In this document: positions 16,458 through 24,996 of the stretch, piece after piece
Position numbering within the stretch: position 1 is the stretch's first letter
Layout of the letters: each line of letters opens with the position of its first letter
Assembly: GCA_002409525.1 (NCBI GenBank)
Contig: DHNM01000050.1
Location: forward strand, 63,564-98,286
DNA: 34,723 nucleotides
Origin: Eubacterium sp. UBA5416
GTDB taxonomy: Bacteria; Bacillota; Clostridia; Lachnospirales; Lachnospiraceae
Direction of reading: 5' to 3'
Translations under genes and position numbers: made by a program
The notes under the pieces: generated by a model
Databases searched by the model: none
Told to the model about the DNA's origin: nothing
Seen by the model: the letters and a program-made list of their open reading frames with translations, nothing else

Positions 16458-18284
16458 CTACTTTAAGGCAGAACGTTTTCTCATTCGGGAGTCCAGAATA
16501 CGTTTTCTGATCCGGAGGTTCTTTGGAGTAACTTCAAGAAGTTCATCTGTATCTATGAATTCCAGTGCCTGTTCAAGGGAGAGTATCTTCGGAGGTGTCA
16601 GTTTTAATGCCTCGTCTGCAGATGAAGTTCTGGTGTTGGTCAGATGCTTTGTCTTGCAGACATTCAGTTCAACGTCTTCGGTTTTTCCACACTGTCCGAT
16701 TACCATACCGGCGTAGACTTTTTCACCCGGACCGATAAATAAAGTTCCACGGTCCTGAGCAGAGAACAAACCATAAGTAACGGATGTGCCGCTTTCAAAA
16801 GCGATCAGGGAACCCTGCTTTCTGTATTTAATCTCTCCTTTGTATGGAGCATAATTATTGAACATGGTATTCAGTATTCCCTGACCTTTTGTCATAGTCA
16901 TGAAATCACCGCGGAAACCAATCAGTCCACGGGAAGGAATCTCAAATTCAAGTCTTGTGCTGCCGCCGTTTGTCGGACTCATCCCCTGAAGTTCTCCTTT
17001 ACGTTCACTTAAACGCTGAATGACAGTACCGGAGAATTCCTCAGGTACATCAACATAGGCGATTTCCATCGGCTCCAGTTTACGGCCTCTTTCATCTGTC
17101 TTGTAGAGTACTTCGGCTTTACTCACTGCAAATTCATATCCTTCACGCCGCATATTTTCAATCAAAACAGAGAGATGAAGTTCTCCCCGCCCTGACACCT
17201 TCAGACATTCCGGAGTATCTGTATCTTCCACACGAAGACTGACATCAGTGTTTAGCTCACGATAGAGACGGTCTCTTAAGTGACGTGATGTGACATACTT
17301 TCCCTCCTGGCCGGCCATCGGAGAATCATTTACCATAAAGTTCATGGCGATGGTGGGTTCTGATATCTTTTGAAACGGAATGGCTTCCGGATCAGACGGG
17401 TCACAAAGGGTATCACCGATATGAAGGTCTGGAATTCCGGATATTGCAACGATGGATCCAATACCTGCTTCCTGAACATCTACTTTGTTCAGACCTTCAA
17501 ACTCATAGAGACTGTTTACTTTTACACGTTCTTTTTTGTCCGGATCATGATGATTTAACAGCAGAACGTCTTCGTTCACCTTGATTTTGCCGTTGTCTAC
17601 TTTCCCGACACCGATACGGCCAACATATTCGTTATAATCGATGGTACTGATCAGTACCTGTGTGCCTTTATCAGGATCTCCCTCAGGAGCAGGAATATAA
17701 TTCAGGATAGTCTCAAAAATCGGAGACATATCTTTTGGCTGTTCGTCGAGATTATTGAGAGCAAATCCACCTTTAGCAGAAGCATAAAGGAATGGACAGT
17801 CTAGCTGTTCATCGGATGCGTCCAAATCCATGAGCAGTTCTAATACTTCATCCACGACCTCAGCGGGTCTCGCTTCAGGCCTGTCAATTTTGTTGATACA
17901 GACAATTACTTTTAGATCCAGATCTAATGCTTTCTGCAGCACAAATTTTGTCTGCGGCATGGGTCCTTCAAAAGCATCAACGAGCAGAATCACACCATTG
18001 ACCATCTTTAGTACACGCTCAACCTCTCCACCGAAATCGGCATGTCCGGGTGTATCAATGATATTAATTTTAGTCCCCTTATAATTTACAGCCGTATTCT
18101 TGGACAGGATCGTTATTCCACGTTCCCGTTCAATATCATTGGAATCCATCACACGGTCTTTTACTTCCTGGTTTGCACGGAAGATACCGCTCTGTCTGAG
18201 CAGTCCATCCACCAGTGTCGTTTTGCCGTGATCTACATGGGCAATGATAGCGACGTTTCTTACATCATTTCTTTTGATTTTCAT
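16458..18284 (-). CDS. typA: Ribosome-associated GTPase TypA/BipA
   Basis: This is a translational GTPase related to EF-G that acts on the ribosome in assembly and in stress or cold adaptation. The 608 residues match the normal family length. The G-motifs are all present: AHVDHGKTTL (P-loop, residues 15-24), RGITI (switch I Thr), DTPGHADF (G3) and NKID (G4). The TypA-specific C-terminal domain is present, with GRGELHLSVLIENMRREGYE and the late stretch LTPPKILSLEQALEFIDTDE. The minus-strand start is preceded by AGAAGG. The gene stands alone, divergent from the SSB-like gene. Confidence 0.97.
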   Translation of the reverse strand: MKIKRNDVRNVAIIAHVDHGKTTLVDGLLRQSGIFRANQEVKDRVMDSNDIERERGITILSKNTAVNYKGTKINIIDTPGHADFGGEVERVLKMVNGVILLVDAFEGPMPQTKFVLQKALDLDLKVIVCINKIDRPEARPAEVVDEVLELLMDLDASDEQLDCPFLYASAKGGFALNNLDEQPKDMSPIFETILNYIPAPEGDPDKGTQVLISTIDYNEYVGRIGVGKVDNGKIKVNEDVLLLNHHDPDKKERVKVNSLYEFEGLNKVDVQEAGIGSIVAISGIPDLHIGDTLCDPSDPEAIPFQKISEPTIAMNFMVNDSPMAGQEGKYVTSRHLRDRLYRELNTDVSLRVEDTDTPECLKVSGRGELHLSVLIENMRREGYEFAVSKAEVLYKTDERGRKLEPMEIAYVDVPEEFSGTVIQRLSERKGELQGMSPTNGGSTRLEFEIPSRGLIGFRGDFMTMTKGQGILNTMFNNYAPYKGEIKYRKQGSLIAFESGTSVTYGLFSAQDRGTLFIGPGEKVYAGMVIGQCGKTEDVELNVCKTKHLTNTRTSSADEALKLTPPKILSLEQALEFIDTDELLEVTPKNLRIRKRILDSRMRKRSALK

Positions 18285-18325
18285 ATATTTACCTTCTTTT
18301 CTATACCGTCAAACTACACGGTCGT

Positions 18326-18334
18326 AGTATAGCA
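18326..18334 (-). promoter_or_regulatory. Candidate extended -10 promoter element of typA
   Basis: On the minus strand TGC-TATACT reads as an extended -10 about 42 bp upstream of the typA start. No good -35 is present, which extended -10 promoters can tolerate. Confidence 0.4.
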
Positions 18335-18454
18335 TATTATGTCGGATTTGAATAGGGAAAGAAATTACAAAAAAATAGTTGTTCTAAGATGCATTTGTGG
18401 TGAATAAATATGTTTAATATAAGATACCAACAAGAGAAAGGGGAACTATTATTC

Positions 18455-19087
18455 ATGGCAGATAAGATTATTGAAAACAATCAGGTACAGATTTTGGGAG
18501 AGGTTTCGTCACAGTTCACATTCAGTCATCAGGTATTCGGGGAGGGATTCTATCTGGTAGACGTCATGGTTAAGCGTCTGAGTGATGCCATGGATGTCAT
18601 TCCGGTTATGATATCCGAGAGACTGATCGATGTGACACAGGATTATGAAGGCGAATACATACTTGTGACAGGCCAGTTCCGATCTTACAACAGACATGAG
18701 GAGAAGAAAAACCGTCTGGTGCTGTCAGTCTTTGCACGGGAAATCACCTTTGTGGAGGAGGAAGATGAATCCGTTAAAACCAACCAGATATATCTGGATG
18801 GCTACATATGTAAACCTCCTGTATACCGTAAGACACCACTTGGCAGAGAAATTGCCGATCTGCTGATTGCAGTCAACCGCCCGTATGGGAAATCAGACTA
18901 CATACCTTGTATTTGCTGGGGAAGAAATGCCAGGTTTGCTTCTGCATTTACTGTAGGTGGACACGTTTTAATCTGGGGCAGAATCCAGAGCCGGGAATAT
19001 GTCAAGCGTCTCAGCGAAACGGAATCAGAGAAGCGAGTGGCATATGAAGTATCCGTGAGCAAACTGGAATACGCAGACGAGGGATGA
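18455..19087 (+). CDS. SSB-like protein with two putative OB folds
   Basis: I chose the ATG at 18455 because AAAGGGGAA lies at 18438-18446; the in-frame ATG at 18410 would place that site inside the gene. The 210-residue protein has a C-terminal half that resembles single-stranded-DNA-binding OB domains: LDGYICKPPVYRKTPLGREI, then LLIAVNRPYGKSDYIPCICW and GHVLIWGRIQSREY follow the SSB strand order. The N-terminal half (LGEVSSQFTFSHQVFGEGFY to LVTGQFRSYN) shows a similar, more diverged pattern, so I read it as a duplicated OB fold. There is no Gly-rich linker and no acidic DDDIPF tip, so it is not the housekeeping SSB. A primosomal PriB-like or regulatory nucleic-acid-binding role is possible. 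Function is uncertain. Confidence 0.75.
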   Translation: MADKIIENNQVQILGEVSSQFTFSHQVFGEGFYLVDVMVKRLSDAMDVIPVMISERLIDVTQDYEGEYILVTGQFRSYNRHEEKKNRLVLSVFAREITFVEEEDESVKTNQIYLDGYICKPPVYRKTPLGREIADLLIAVNRPYGKSDYIPCICWGRNARFASAFTVGGHVLIWGRIQSREYVKRLSETESEKRVAYEVSVSKLEYADEG

Positions 19088-19113
19088 GATCAGCGGTAGT
19101 TTTATAAATTTCC

Positions 19114-19142
19114 TTGACAACAGTGAGGTCAGATGCTATCAT
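19114..19142 (+). promoter_or_regulatory. Promoter of the dapA-dapB operon
   Basis: A consensus TTGACA (19114-19119) and TATCAT (19137-19142) are spaced by 17 bp. Transcription would start just before the lysine aptamer. Confidence 0.75.
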
Positions 19143-19161
19143 AAAGTTAATTAAAGATTGA

Positions 19162-19385
19162 AGATAGAGGTTGCATTTTTCAATAGTATGATGTTGGATG
19201 TTCCAGAAGCAGAGGAAGACAGCAGAAAGGGAGAGATGCCGAAAGGATATAACACTGGGTTATGTTTCTTGGGCGTGACATTAAAAGTGGCACGACTGTC
19301 ATCGCAAGGTGGAGTGCTATCCCATGTATATGGAATAGGTTTATACGAGAGACGGACGGCACACATGGTTCCGTCTCTTTTTTTA
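19162..19385 (+). promoter_or_regulatory. Lysine riboswitch (L box) with terminator
   Basis: The leader carries the conserved L-box landmarks in order: AGATAGAGGTTGCA (about 19162-19175), TCAATAGTATG, GATGCCGAAAGG, CTGGGTT, then GGCACGACTGTCATCGC and GGAGTGCTATC. GATAG at 19163-19167 pairs with CTATC at 19317-19321 to close the aptamer. A terminator follows: AGAGACGGA (19348-19356) pairs with TCCGTCTCT (19370-19378) before a run of T's. High lysine would favour this terminator and shut off dapA-dapB, matching the known mechanism of the class. The riboswitch and its promoter fill most of the gap between 19088 and 19492. Confidence 0.95.
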
Positions 19386-19492
19386 TGCCGCGGGATGTAC
19401 AGGCACACATAGTGCCATGTGGTCCGTGGGCAACATATATATAATAGAAAGAAACGGAATCATAAGCACTGCTGTCAATAAGGAGGAAAATT

Positions 19493-20377
19493 ATGGCTGT
19501 ATTTAAAGGAGCAGGTGTTGCAATAATAACCCCTATGAAGGAAAACGGGGACGTAAATTTTGAGAAGCTTTCCGAGATTATCGAAGATCAGATTAAAAAC
19601 AGCACAGATGCGATTATCATCTGCGGCACGACAGGAGAGGCATCTACACTTTCACATGAAGAGCATGTGGATACAATCCGCCATTGCATCAGACAGGTGA
19701 ACGGCCGTGTTCCGGTGATTGCAGGTACGGGCTCGAATGACACCGCCACGGCGGTCCGAACATCGATGGAGGCAGAGGAAGCCGGCGCTGATGCAGTACT
19801 TCTTGTCACACCTTACTATAATAAAACAACACAAAAAGGACTGATCAGGCATTTTACAAAGATAGCAGATTCGATCTCTATTCCGGCGATTTTGTACAAC
19901 GTCCCCAGCAGGACAGGATGCAATATCCAGCCGGAGACGGCGGCATATCTTGTCAGGAATGTCAGGAATATTGTCGGAGTAAAAGAAGCCAGCGGAAATA
20001 TCTCTCAGGCAGCGGAGCTGATGCATCTGACGAATGGAGAGGTTGATCTTTACTCTGGAAATGATGATCAGGTTGTTCCGATTCTCTCACTTGGAGGATC
20101 CGGGGTGATTTCTGTTGTGTCAAATGTTGCTCCGAAGTATATGCATGATATGGTCATGAGCTATCTCGAAGGGAATGTAAGCGAAAGTGCACGAATGCAG
20201 ATAGATGTCATGCCGCTGTGCAAAGCCCTGTTCTGCGAAGTAAACCCTATCCCGGTAAAGACTGCCATGAATCTGCAGGGCCGGAATGTGGGACCGCTTC
20301 GTCTGCCGCTTTGCGAGATGGAGCCTGAAAATAAGAAACTGCTGCAGAATACAATGAAGGATATGGGACTCTTATGA
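19493..20377 (+). CDS. dapA: 4-hydroxy-tetrahydrodipicolinate synthase
   Basis: This enzyme condenses pyruvate and aspartate semialdehyde, the first step committed to lysine and diaminopimelate. The 294 residues are the usual length. Key residues are visible: the GTTGE motif with the paired Thr residues, the catalytic Tyr in YNVPSRTG and the Schiff-base Lys164 in GVKEASGN. The ATG at 19493 follows AAGGAGG. It overlaps dapB by four bases (ATGA), so the two consecutive pathway steps are translationally coupled under a lysine riboswitch. Confidence 0.97.
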   Translation: MAVFKGAGVAIITPMKENGDVNFEKLSEIIEDQIKNSTDAIIICGTTGEASTLSHEEHVDTIRHCIRQVNGRVPVIAGTGSNDTATAVRTSMEAEEAGADAVLLVTPYYNKTTQKGLIRHFTKIADSISIPAILYNVPSRTGCNIQPETAAYLVRNVRNIVGVKEASGNISQAAELMHLTNGEVDLYSGNDDQVVPILSLGGSGVISVVSNVAPKYMHDMVMSYLEGNVSESARMQIDVMPLCKALFCEVNPIPVKTAMNLQGRNVGPLRLPLCEMEPENKKLLQNTMKDMGLL

Positions 20378-21132
20378 TAAAAGTAATTATGAATGGATGC
20401 AACGGACATATGGGACACGTGATTTCCGATTTAATTGCCGACGATGACAACATGGAAATTGCGGCAGGAGTAGATGTTTCGGGGAAAGGAGATCACAGTT
20501 ATCCAGTTTATACAAACATTTTCAACTGCAAGGTTGATGCGGATGTTATGATTGATTTTTCTTCATATAAAGCTACAAACAGTGTACTGGAGTACTGCGG
20601 GCAGAAAAAACTGCCCCTGGTACTCTGCACAACCGGGCTGACCGATGAACAGCAGGAGCTGGTTTTAAGGACAAGCAAGGAGACGGCGATTCTCCGCTCT
20701 GCAAACATGTCACTTGGGATCAATGTCCTGTTTAAGCTGATCCGGGATGCGGCAAAGGTCCTGGCACCGGCGGGATTCGATATGGAAATAGTAGAAAAAC
20801 ATCATAGATTAAAGAAAGACGCACCCAGTGGTACGGCAATCTCTCTGGCAGATCAGCTGAATCAGGCGATGGACAACCAGTATCACTACTGTTTTGACCG
20901 CAGCCAGAGGCACGAGGAAAGGGATTCAAAGGAAATCGGAATTTCTTCTGTCCGTGGAGGAACGATCGCGGGTGATCACGATGTGATCTTTGCCGGAACG
21001 GATGAGGTGATTACAATCTCCCATCAGGCAAGTTCAAAAGGCGTATTTGGCAAAGGCGCACTGGAAGCTGCCAGATATCTGGCCGGGAAACCAGCCGGAC
21101 TCTATGATATGAGTGATGTCATTGCAGATTAA
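20374..21132 (+). CDS. dapB: 4-hydroxy-tetrahydrodipicolinate reductase
   Basis: This NAD(P)H-dependent reductase carries out the step after DapA. The 252-residue protein has the N-terminal nucleotide-binding loop NGCNGHMG, the substrate domain motif EKHHRLKKDAPSGTA (catalytic His/Lys residues) and the C-terminal stretch HQASSKGVFGKGALEAARYL. It starts within the dapA stop codon. Together with DapA it supplies diaminopimelate for peptidoglycan and lysine for protein. No clear terminator with a GC-rich stem follows. Confidence 0.97.
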   Translation: MIKVIMNGCNGHMGHVISDLIADDDNMEIAAGVDVSGKGDHSYPVYTNIFNCKVDADVMIDFSSYKATNSVLEYCGQKKLPLVLCTTGLTDEQQELVLRTSKETAILRSANMSLGINVLFKLIRDAAKVLAPAGFDMEIVEKHHRLKKDAPSGTAISLADQLNQAMDNQYHYCFDRSQRHEERDSKEIGISSVRGGTIAGDHDVIFAGTDEVITISHQASSKGVFGKGALEAARYLAGKPAGLYDMSDVIAD

Positions 21133-21229
21133 TGGCCCCTTCGATCAACGTATTATTATTTGCTGAATAATTCCAGATTTTTTTCGCATACTACTCCTAT
21201 CAAGTTGAAATTAGTAAAGGAGAGTTATG

Positions 21230-21697
21230 ATGAAACACATGAAAAAAATGTTGATTGGCACTCTTATGATAGTTATGCTTACAGGTGTTACAGCATGCGG
21301 AAATAATAATGGAACAAATGATGCCACAGATGGCACTGATAATGGTACTACCACAGATGGCACTGATAACGATACTACCACGGATGGCACCGACAATACA
21401 AATGATAATGACAGAGTTGACAATAATGACACTGACAAAAACGATACTGACAAAAACGACAATGACAGAACAAATAATGACAACGACAACACAAAGAACA
21501 GAGATGAGAATGGTGACACTGCAGGCGATAATTTGAAAGATGGCGCTGATGATGTTGCCGATGGTGTCGGTGAAGGCATCGAAGGTGTCGGTCAGGGAGT
21601 CAAGGATCTCGGGGATGATGTAACCGGTACAGATGATAACAACACAAATAATAATCCAAATACGACCCCGGATAACAATACAACTAATAATCGTTAA
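21230..21697 (+). CDS. Asp/Asn/Thr-rich repeat lipoprotein, unrecognised
   Basis: This is a secreted, lipid-anchored low-complexity protein of about 155 residues. Two adjacent ATGs (21227 and 21230) follow AAAGGAGAG. The signal peptide ends in the lipobox VTAC, with Cys at about residue 23-24. The mature N-terminal half is almost entirely Asp, Asn, Thr, Gly and Lys, built from a 27-bp tandem repeat (copies at 21326-21352 and 21353-21379, a third partial) followed by 15-bp units (21428-21472). The C-terminal part has a more regular helix-like stretch, DDVADGVGEGIEGVGQGVKD, before another Asn/Thr tail. I assign no function; cation binding or a wall-spanning spacer would fit the acidic composition. 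A terminator follows directly. Confidence 0.8.
   Translation: MKHMKKMLIGTLMIVMLTGVTACGNNNGTNDATDGTDNGTTTDGTDNDTTTDGTDNTNDNDRVDNNDTDKNDTDKNDNDRTNNDNDNTKNRDENGDTAGDNLKDGADDVADGVGEGIEGVGQGVKDLGDDVTGTDDNNTNNNPNTTPDNNTTNNR
21326..21397 (+). repeat. 27-bp tandem repeats in the lipoprotein gene
   Basis: Two full copies, 21326-21352 and 21353-21379, differ at only two positions. A third diverged partial copy runs to about 21397. Each encodes TDGTDNxTT-type units, in frame because 27 is a multiple of three, so copy number can change without breaking the gene. Confidence 0.85.
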
Positions 21698-21709
21698 CAG
21701 AACGATGAG

Positions 21710-21759
21710 ACAGCCGCCCGCTAAGCACAATGTTATGCAATTAGCAGAGCGGCTGTTTT
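21710..21759 (+). terminator. Terminator after the repeat lipoprotein
   Basis: ACAGCCGCCCGCTAA (21710-21724) pairs with TTAGCAGAGCGGCTGT (21741-21756) with one bulge, followed by TTTT. It ends only 16 bp before the next start. Confidence 0.85.
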
Positions 21760-21775
21760 GTATGGAGGTTTATGG

Positions 21776-23113
21776 ATGAAGGAAAAACATGAAGCAGGCC
21801 TGTCGATATGGCAGCTGTCTATGATGGCGGTTGGATCCGTGATTGGGGCTTCTTTTTTCTTAGGTTCTTCTGTCGCGATACATTCTGCCGGACCCTCTAT
21901 TATCATTTCTTATATATTGGGTGGGGCTTTGGTCTATTATATTCTGTTTGCACTTTCTGAGATGACAGTTAACGACCCGGGAGCCGGGTCGTTCCAGGTA
22001 TTTGCACAACGTGCTTATGGCCAAATGGCAGGTTTTGTGACTGGCTGGGTATACTGGACAGGCATTGTCCTTGCAATGTCAAGCGAGGCAACTGCTATCT
22101 CTATATTGGTAAAAAACTGGTTTCCGGATGTTTCCACACTGCTCCTGGGAAGCATTATTATCATAGGCGTGACAAGTGTAAATCTGCTGGGAGCGGATAG
22201 ACTGAGTAAACTGGAGAGTATTCTTGCCGCAGTCAAACTCATCACGATTGCAGCATTTATTGTTATAGGAGTTCTTCTAATTCTTGGTGTTATAAAAGGG
22301 AACCATACGGGAAGCAGTATTAGGTATAGCCGCCCGGCCTTTTTTACGGAACCATTTTTCACAAATGGATTGAAAGGGTTCCTTGGAAGCCTGCTTCTGG
22401 TCATATATTCTTATTCTGGATTTGAGGTTCTGGGACTTGCAGCGGCTGAGGCCAGAGATCCCAGGAAGACTGTTCCGAAGGCCATTCATATCGTCGTCGC
22501 CATACTATTGACACTTTACATTATTTCTGTGGGAGTTATTCTGTTTCTGATTCCTACGGATGAAATCGCAGGTGACAGCAGCCCAATGGTGGCTGCACTG
22601 GGACGATATGGCTTTGGCTGGATAGGCAATATTCTGAACGTGGTATTGATTACAGCAATCCTTTCCACGATGTTGGCGTCCATGTTTGGTGTCGGAAGGA
22701 TGATCCGCACACTTGCGTCAAAGAGATTTGCACCTGCATTTTTAGATGAGAAAACAGAGGTGCCGTACAGAGAAATCATTTTCTCTGGATGCGCTATGCT
22801 CCTGGCACTTTTTGCGGCAGTTTTGATGCCGGAAGTTTACCTTTTTCTTGTCAGTGCCGGAGGCTTTTCATCGATATTTGTATATATCATGATTATGGCT
22901 TCTCATATCCGCTTCCGTGGAAAACATGGGAAACCGGATGATAAGTTAAGACTGGAGGGGTTTCCATATTCCTCTTTGTTTGTCTTGATATGCCTGATAG
23001 CCGCTGTTGTTTTTATGCCCTTTGTGAAAGGACAGACGGCAGGACTTGTAGCAGGAGTAATCATTATTGTCTTTTATTGTGTGATATTCATCTTTGCAGT
23101 TGACAAGTCCTGA
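21776..23113 (+). CDS. APC-family amino acid permease
   Basis: This is an integral membrane amino-acid transporter of the APC superfamily. I chose ATG 21776, seven bases after GGAGG (21764-21768); an in-frame TTG at 21758 lies inside the terminator tail. The 445-residue protein has about twelve hydrophobic segments. The unwound helix-1 motif GSVIGASFFLGSSVAI and the helix-6 motif YSYSGFEVLGLAAAEARDP, followed by RKTVPKAI, are typical of the family. Substrate specificity cannot be deduced. Its stop is 51 bp before the start chosen for the S66 peptidase gene, so the two may form an operon, pairing transport with wall-peptide processing (inference). Confidence 0.93.
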   Translation: MKEKHEAGLSIWQLSMMAVGSVIGASFFLGSSVAIHSAGPSIIISYILGGALVYYILFALSEMTVNDPGAGSFQVFAQRAYGQMAGFVTGWVYWTGIVLAMSSEATAISILVKNWFPDVSTLLLGSIIIIGVTSVNLLGADRLSKLESILAAVKLITIAAFIVIGVLLILGVIKGNHTGSSIRYSRPAFFTEPFFTNGLKGFLGSLLLVIYSYSGFEVLGLAAAEARDPRKTVPKAIHIVVAILLTLYIISVGVILFLIPTDEIAGDSSPMVAALGRYGFGWIGNILNVVLITAILSTMLASMFGVGRMIRTLASKRFAPAFLDEKTEVPYREIIFSGCAMLLALFAAVLMPEVYLFLVSAGGFSSIFVYIMIMASHIRFRGKHGKPDDKLRLEGFPYSSLFVLICLIAAVVFMPFVKGQTAGLVAGVIIIVFYCVIFIFAVDKS

Positions 23114-23164
23114 GTGGTCCGTGGTATCATGAATCAAAAGAGATTGAAATGGAGGTCAGATGTT

Positions 23165-24193
23165 ATGAGATATCCCGGATTTTTGAAAAATGGAGGGACA
23201 ATAGGGCTTGTTGCCCCTTCTTTTGGATGCAATATTGAGCCTTATCAGACAGCATTCAAGCATGCAATGCATGCTCTGAGGGAAAAGGGGTACCAGTTAG
23301 AACTGGGACCAAATTGTTATGAAGGCAGAGGGGTTGGGATCAGTAACACACCAGAGCTCTGCGGTTCGGAATTTAACAAGTATTACTGTTCTGATGAGAA
23401 TGATGTGCTGATCTCGTGCGGAGGCGGAGAGTTGATGTGCGAGATCCTGGATTATGTGGATTTTGAGAAAATCAAAAAAGCTGGCCCCAAATGGTTTATG
23501 GGTTATTCTGACAACACAAATCTCACATTTCTGCTTACTACGATCTGTGATGTCGCCTCAATCTATGGACCCTGTGCTCCGTCTTTTGGCATGGAGCCCT
23601 GGCATCCGGCGATCTGCGATGCCGAAAGACTTCTGCGCGGGGAAAAGCTCACCATGACAGGCTATGATATGTGGGAGAAGGAGTCTCAAAAGGATCAGGA
23701 ACATCCGCTTATGCCTTATCATGTCACGGAGGAAAAAATACTTAAAGTTTTTGCGGAAAATGAAGATTTTACCATGGAGGGACGGCTGCTCGGCGGCTGT
23801 ATGGATTGTCTTAGAAATCTGACAGGGACCAGATACGACAACGTGGCCGCATTTAACAGAAAATATCGCGATGACGGAGTAATCTGGTACCTGGAATCCT
23901 GCGATTTAAATCCCATGGATATCCGAAGAGCACTCTGGCAGATGCTTCATGCCGGCTGGTTTAAGAGCGCAAAAGGATTCCTGATAGGAAGACCATATTG
24001 CTTCGGAGAAGAGATTTTGGGTCTTAACCAATACCATGCTGTATACGATGTCCTACATATATTAAATGTTCCGATCGTGATGGATGTGGATCTGGGACAT
24101 CTCCCGCCCATGATGCCGCTGATCAATGGATCATACTCGCAGGTTGAAGTAAAGGGAAATGATATCCGGGTCAGAATGCACACAGATAAGTGA
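23165..24193 (+). CDS. S66 family peptidase (LD-carboxypeptidase/MccF-like)
   Basis: This is a serine peptidase of family S66, whose members are LD-carboxypeptidases that trim murein tetrapeptides or MccF-type enzymes that cleave microcin C-like toxins. I chose ATG 23165, nine bases after GGAGG; in-frame upstream starts lack such a site. The protein is 342 residues. The triad can be read: Ser in GYSDNTNL, Glu in WYLESCD and His in DLGHLPPMMP. The N-terminal IGLVAPSFG and the oxyanion-region CGGGELMCEIL are family-typical. The long insert before the Glu and the overall spacing look more like the MccF-like subgroup than E. coli LdcA, but this is by eye. There is no signal peptide, so it acts in the cytoplasm. 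Confidence 0.88.
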   Translation: MRYPGFLKNGGTIGLVAPSFGCNIEPYQTAFKHAMHALREKGYQLELGPNCYEGRGVGISNTPELCGSEFNKYYCSDENDVLISCGGGELMCEILDYVDFEKIKKAGPKWFMGYSDNTNLTFLLTTICDVASIYGPCAPSFGMEPWHPAICDAERLLRGEKLTMTGYDMWEKESQKDQEHPLMPYHVTEEKILKVFAENEDFTMEGRLLGGCMDCLRNLTGTRYDNVAAFNRKYRDDGVIWYLESCDLNPMDIRRALWQMLHAGWFKSAKGFLIGRPYCFGEEILGLNQYHAVYDVLHILNVPIVMDVDLGHLPPMMPLINGSYSQVEVKGNDIRVRMHTDK

Positions 24194-24209
24194 ACTTTCT
24201 ATAAAACTA

Positions 24210-24238
24210 TTGCAATGATGAAACAGGGTTGTTATAAT
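24210..24238 (+). promoter_or_regulatory. Promoter of hpf
   Basis: TTGCAA (24210-24215) and a perfect TATAAT (24233-24238) are separated by 17 bp, starting 17 bases after the preceding gene ends. Confidence 0.75.
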
Positions 24239-24303
24239 TAAGGTACTTACTAAAAGCGGTTGAATAGCTTTTATGTAAAATACAATTAAAGGGGTTGACG
24301 GCG

Positions 24304-24831
24304 TTGAATATTATCATTAGTGGAAAAAATATCGATATCACAGAGGGAATCCGCTCTGCTGTTAACAATAAGCTTAAAAAGCTTGAAAGATACTTTACTC
24401 CTGACACAGATGTCAACGTAACTTTGAGTGTTGAAAAAGATAGACAGAAAGTCGAAGTTACAATACCTGTAAAGGGACGTCTCATTCGTTCCGAACAGGT
24501 CAGCAATGATATGTACGTATCCATTGACCTGGTAGAAGAAGTCATAGAACGGCAGCTTCGAAAATATAAAAATAAGCTCATCGATAAAAAACAGGATGTG
24601 AGCAACTTCCAAAAAGAATTTATTGAAGATGATGACCTGGAAGATGAAGCGATCAAGATTGTCAGAATGAAAAGATTTGGCATGAAGCCTATGTTTTCGG
24701 AAGATGCATGCGTTCAGATGGAACTTTTAGGACATAACTTCTTTGCATTTCGCAATGCAGAGACGAATGAAGTAAACGTGGTGTACAAGAGAAAAGGCAA
24801 TACGTATGGATTGATCGAACCGGAAAACTGA
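24304..24831 (+). CDS. hpf: Ribosome hibernation promoting factor, long form
   Basis: This protein dimerises 70S ribosomes into inactive 100S particles in stationary phase or stress. I chose TTG 24304, nine bases after AAAGGGG; the in-frame TTG at 24295 directly abuts that site. The product is 175 residues, starting MNIIISGKNIDITEGIRSAV, the standard S30AE fold start. A linker is followed by the long-form C-terminal dimerisation domain (about residues 118-175, KRFGMKPMFSEDACVQMELL, then FFAFRNAETNEVNVVYKRK). It has its own promoter and terminator, next to secA as is common in Clostridia. Confidence 0.96.
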   Translation: MNIIISGKNIDITEGIRSAVNNKLKKLERYFTPDTDVNVTLSVEKDRQKVEVTIPVKGRLIRSEQVSNDMYVSIDLVEEVIERQLRKYKNKLIDKKQDVSNFQKEFIEDDDLEDEAIKIVRMKRFGMKPMFSEDACVQMELLGHNFFAFRNAETNEVNVVYKRKGNTYGLIEPEN

Positions 24832-24849
24832 ACTGGCCATGTATAGGAG

Positions 24850-24880
24850 AGGGGCTGACGCTGTGGCGCCAGTCCTTTTT
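24850..24880 (+). terminator. Terminator of hpf
   Basis: AGGGGCTGACGC (24850-24861) pairs with GCGCCAGTCCTT (24866-24877) around TGTG, with one A-C mismatch and two G-T pairs, followed by a T5 run. Confidence 0.8.
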
Positions 24881-24932
24881 GTGAAAGTGATGGACCGCCT
24901 TAAAGCTATATATGAAAAGTGCGACAAAAACA

Positions 24933-24961
24933 TTGTTAAACATATATAAAAGTGTTAGAAT
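24933..24961 (+). promoter_or_regulatory. Candidate promoter of secA
   Basis: TTGTTA (24933-24938) and TAGAAT (24956-24961) are spaced by 17 bp. TATGAT at 24968-24973 is an alternative -10 with no good -35. Confidence 0.5.
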
Positions 24962-24996
24962 AGGCGGTATGATAATATTAGGAGTGTATAAAATTC

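Noticed and set aside
19151..19444. Several 60-85 codon frames between the SSB-like gene and dapA
   Set aside because: They fall on the lysine riboswitch and its terminator, lack ribosome sites and have no protein features.
21200..21730. Long hydrophobic open frame antisense to the repeat lipoprotein
   Set aside because: Its Ile/Val/Ser repeats are just the complement of the Asp/Asn/Thr repeats. The plus strand has a ribosome site, signal peptide and lipobox.
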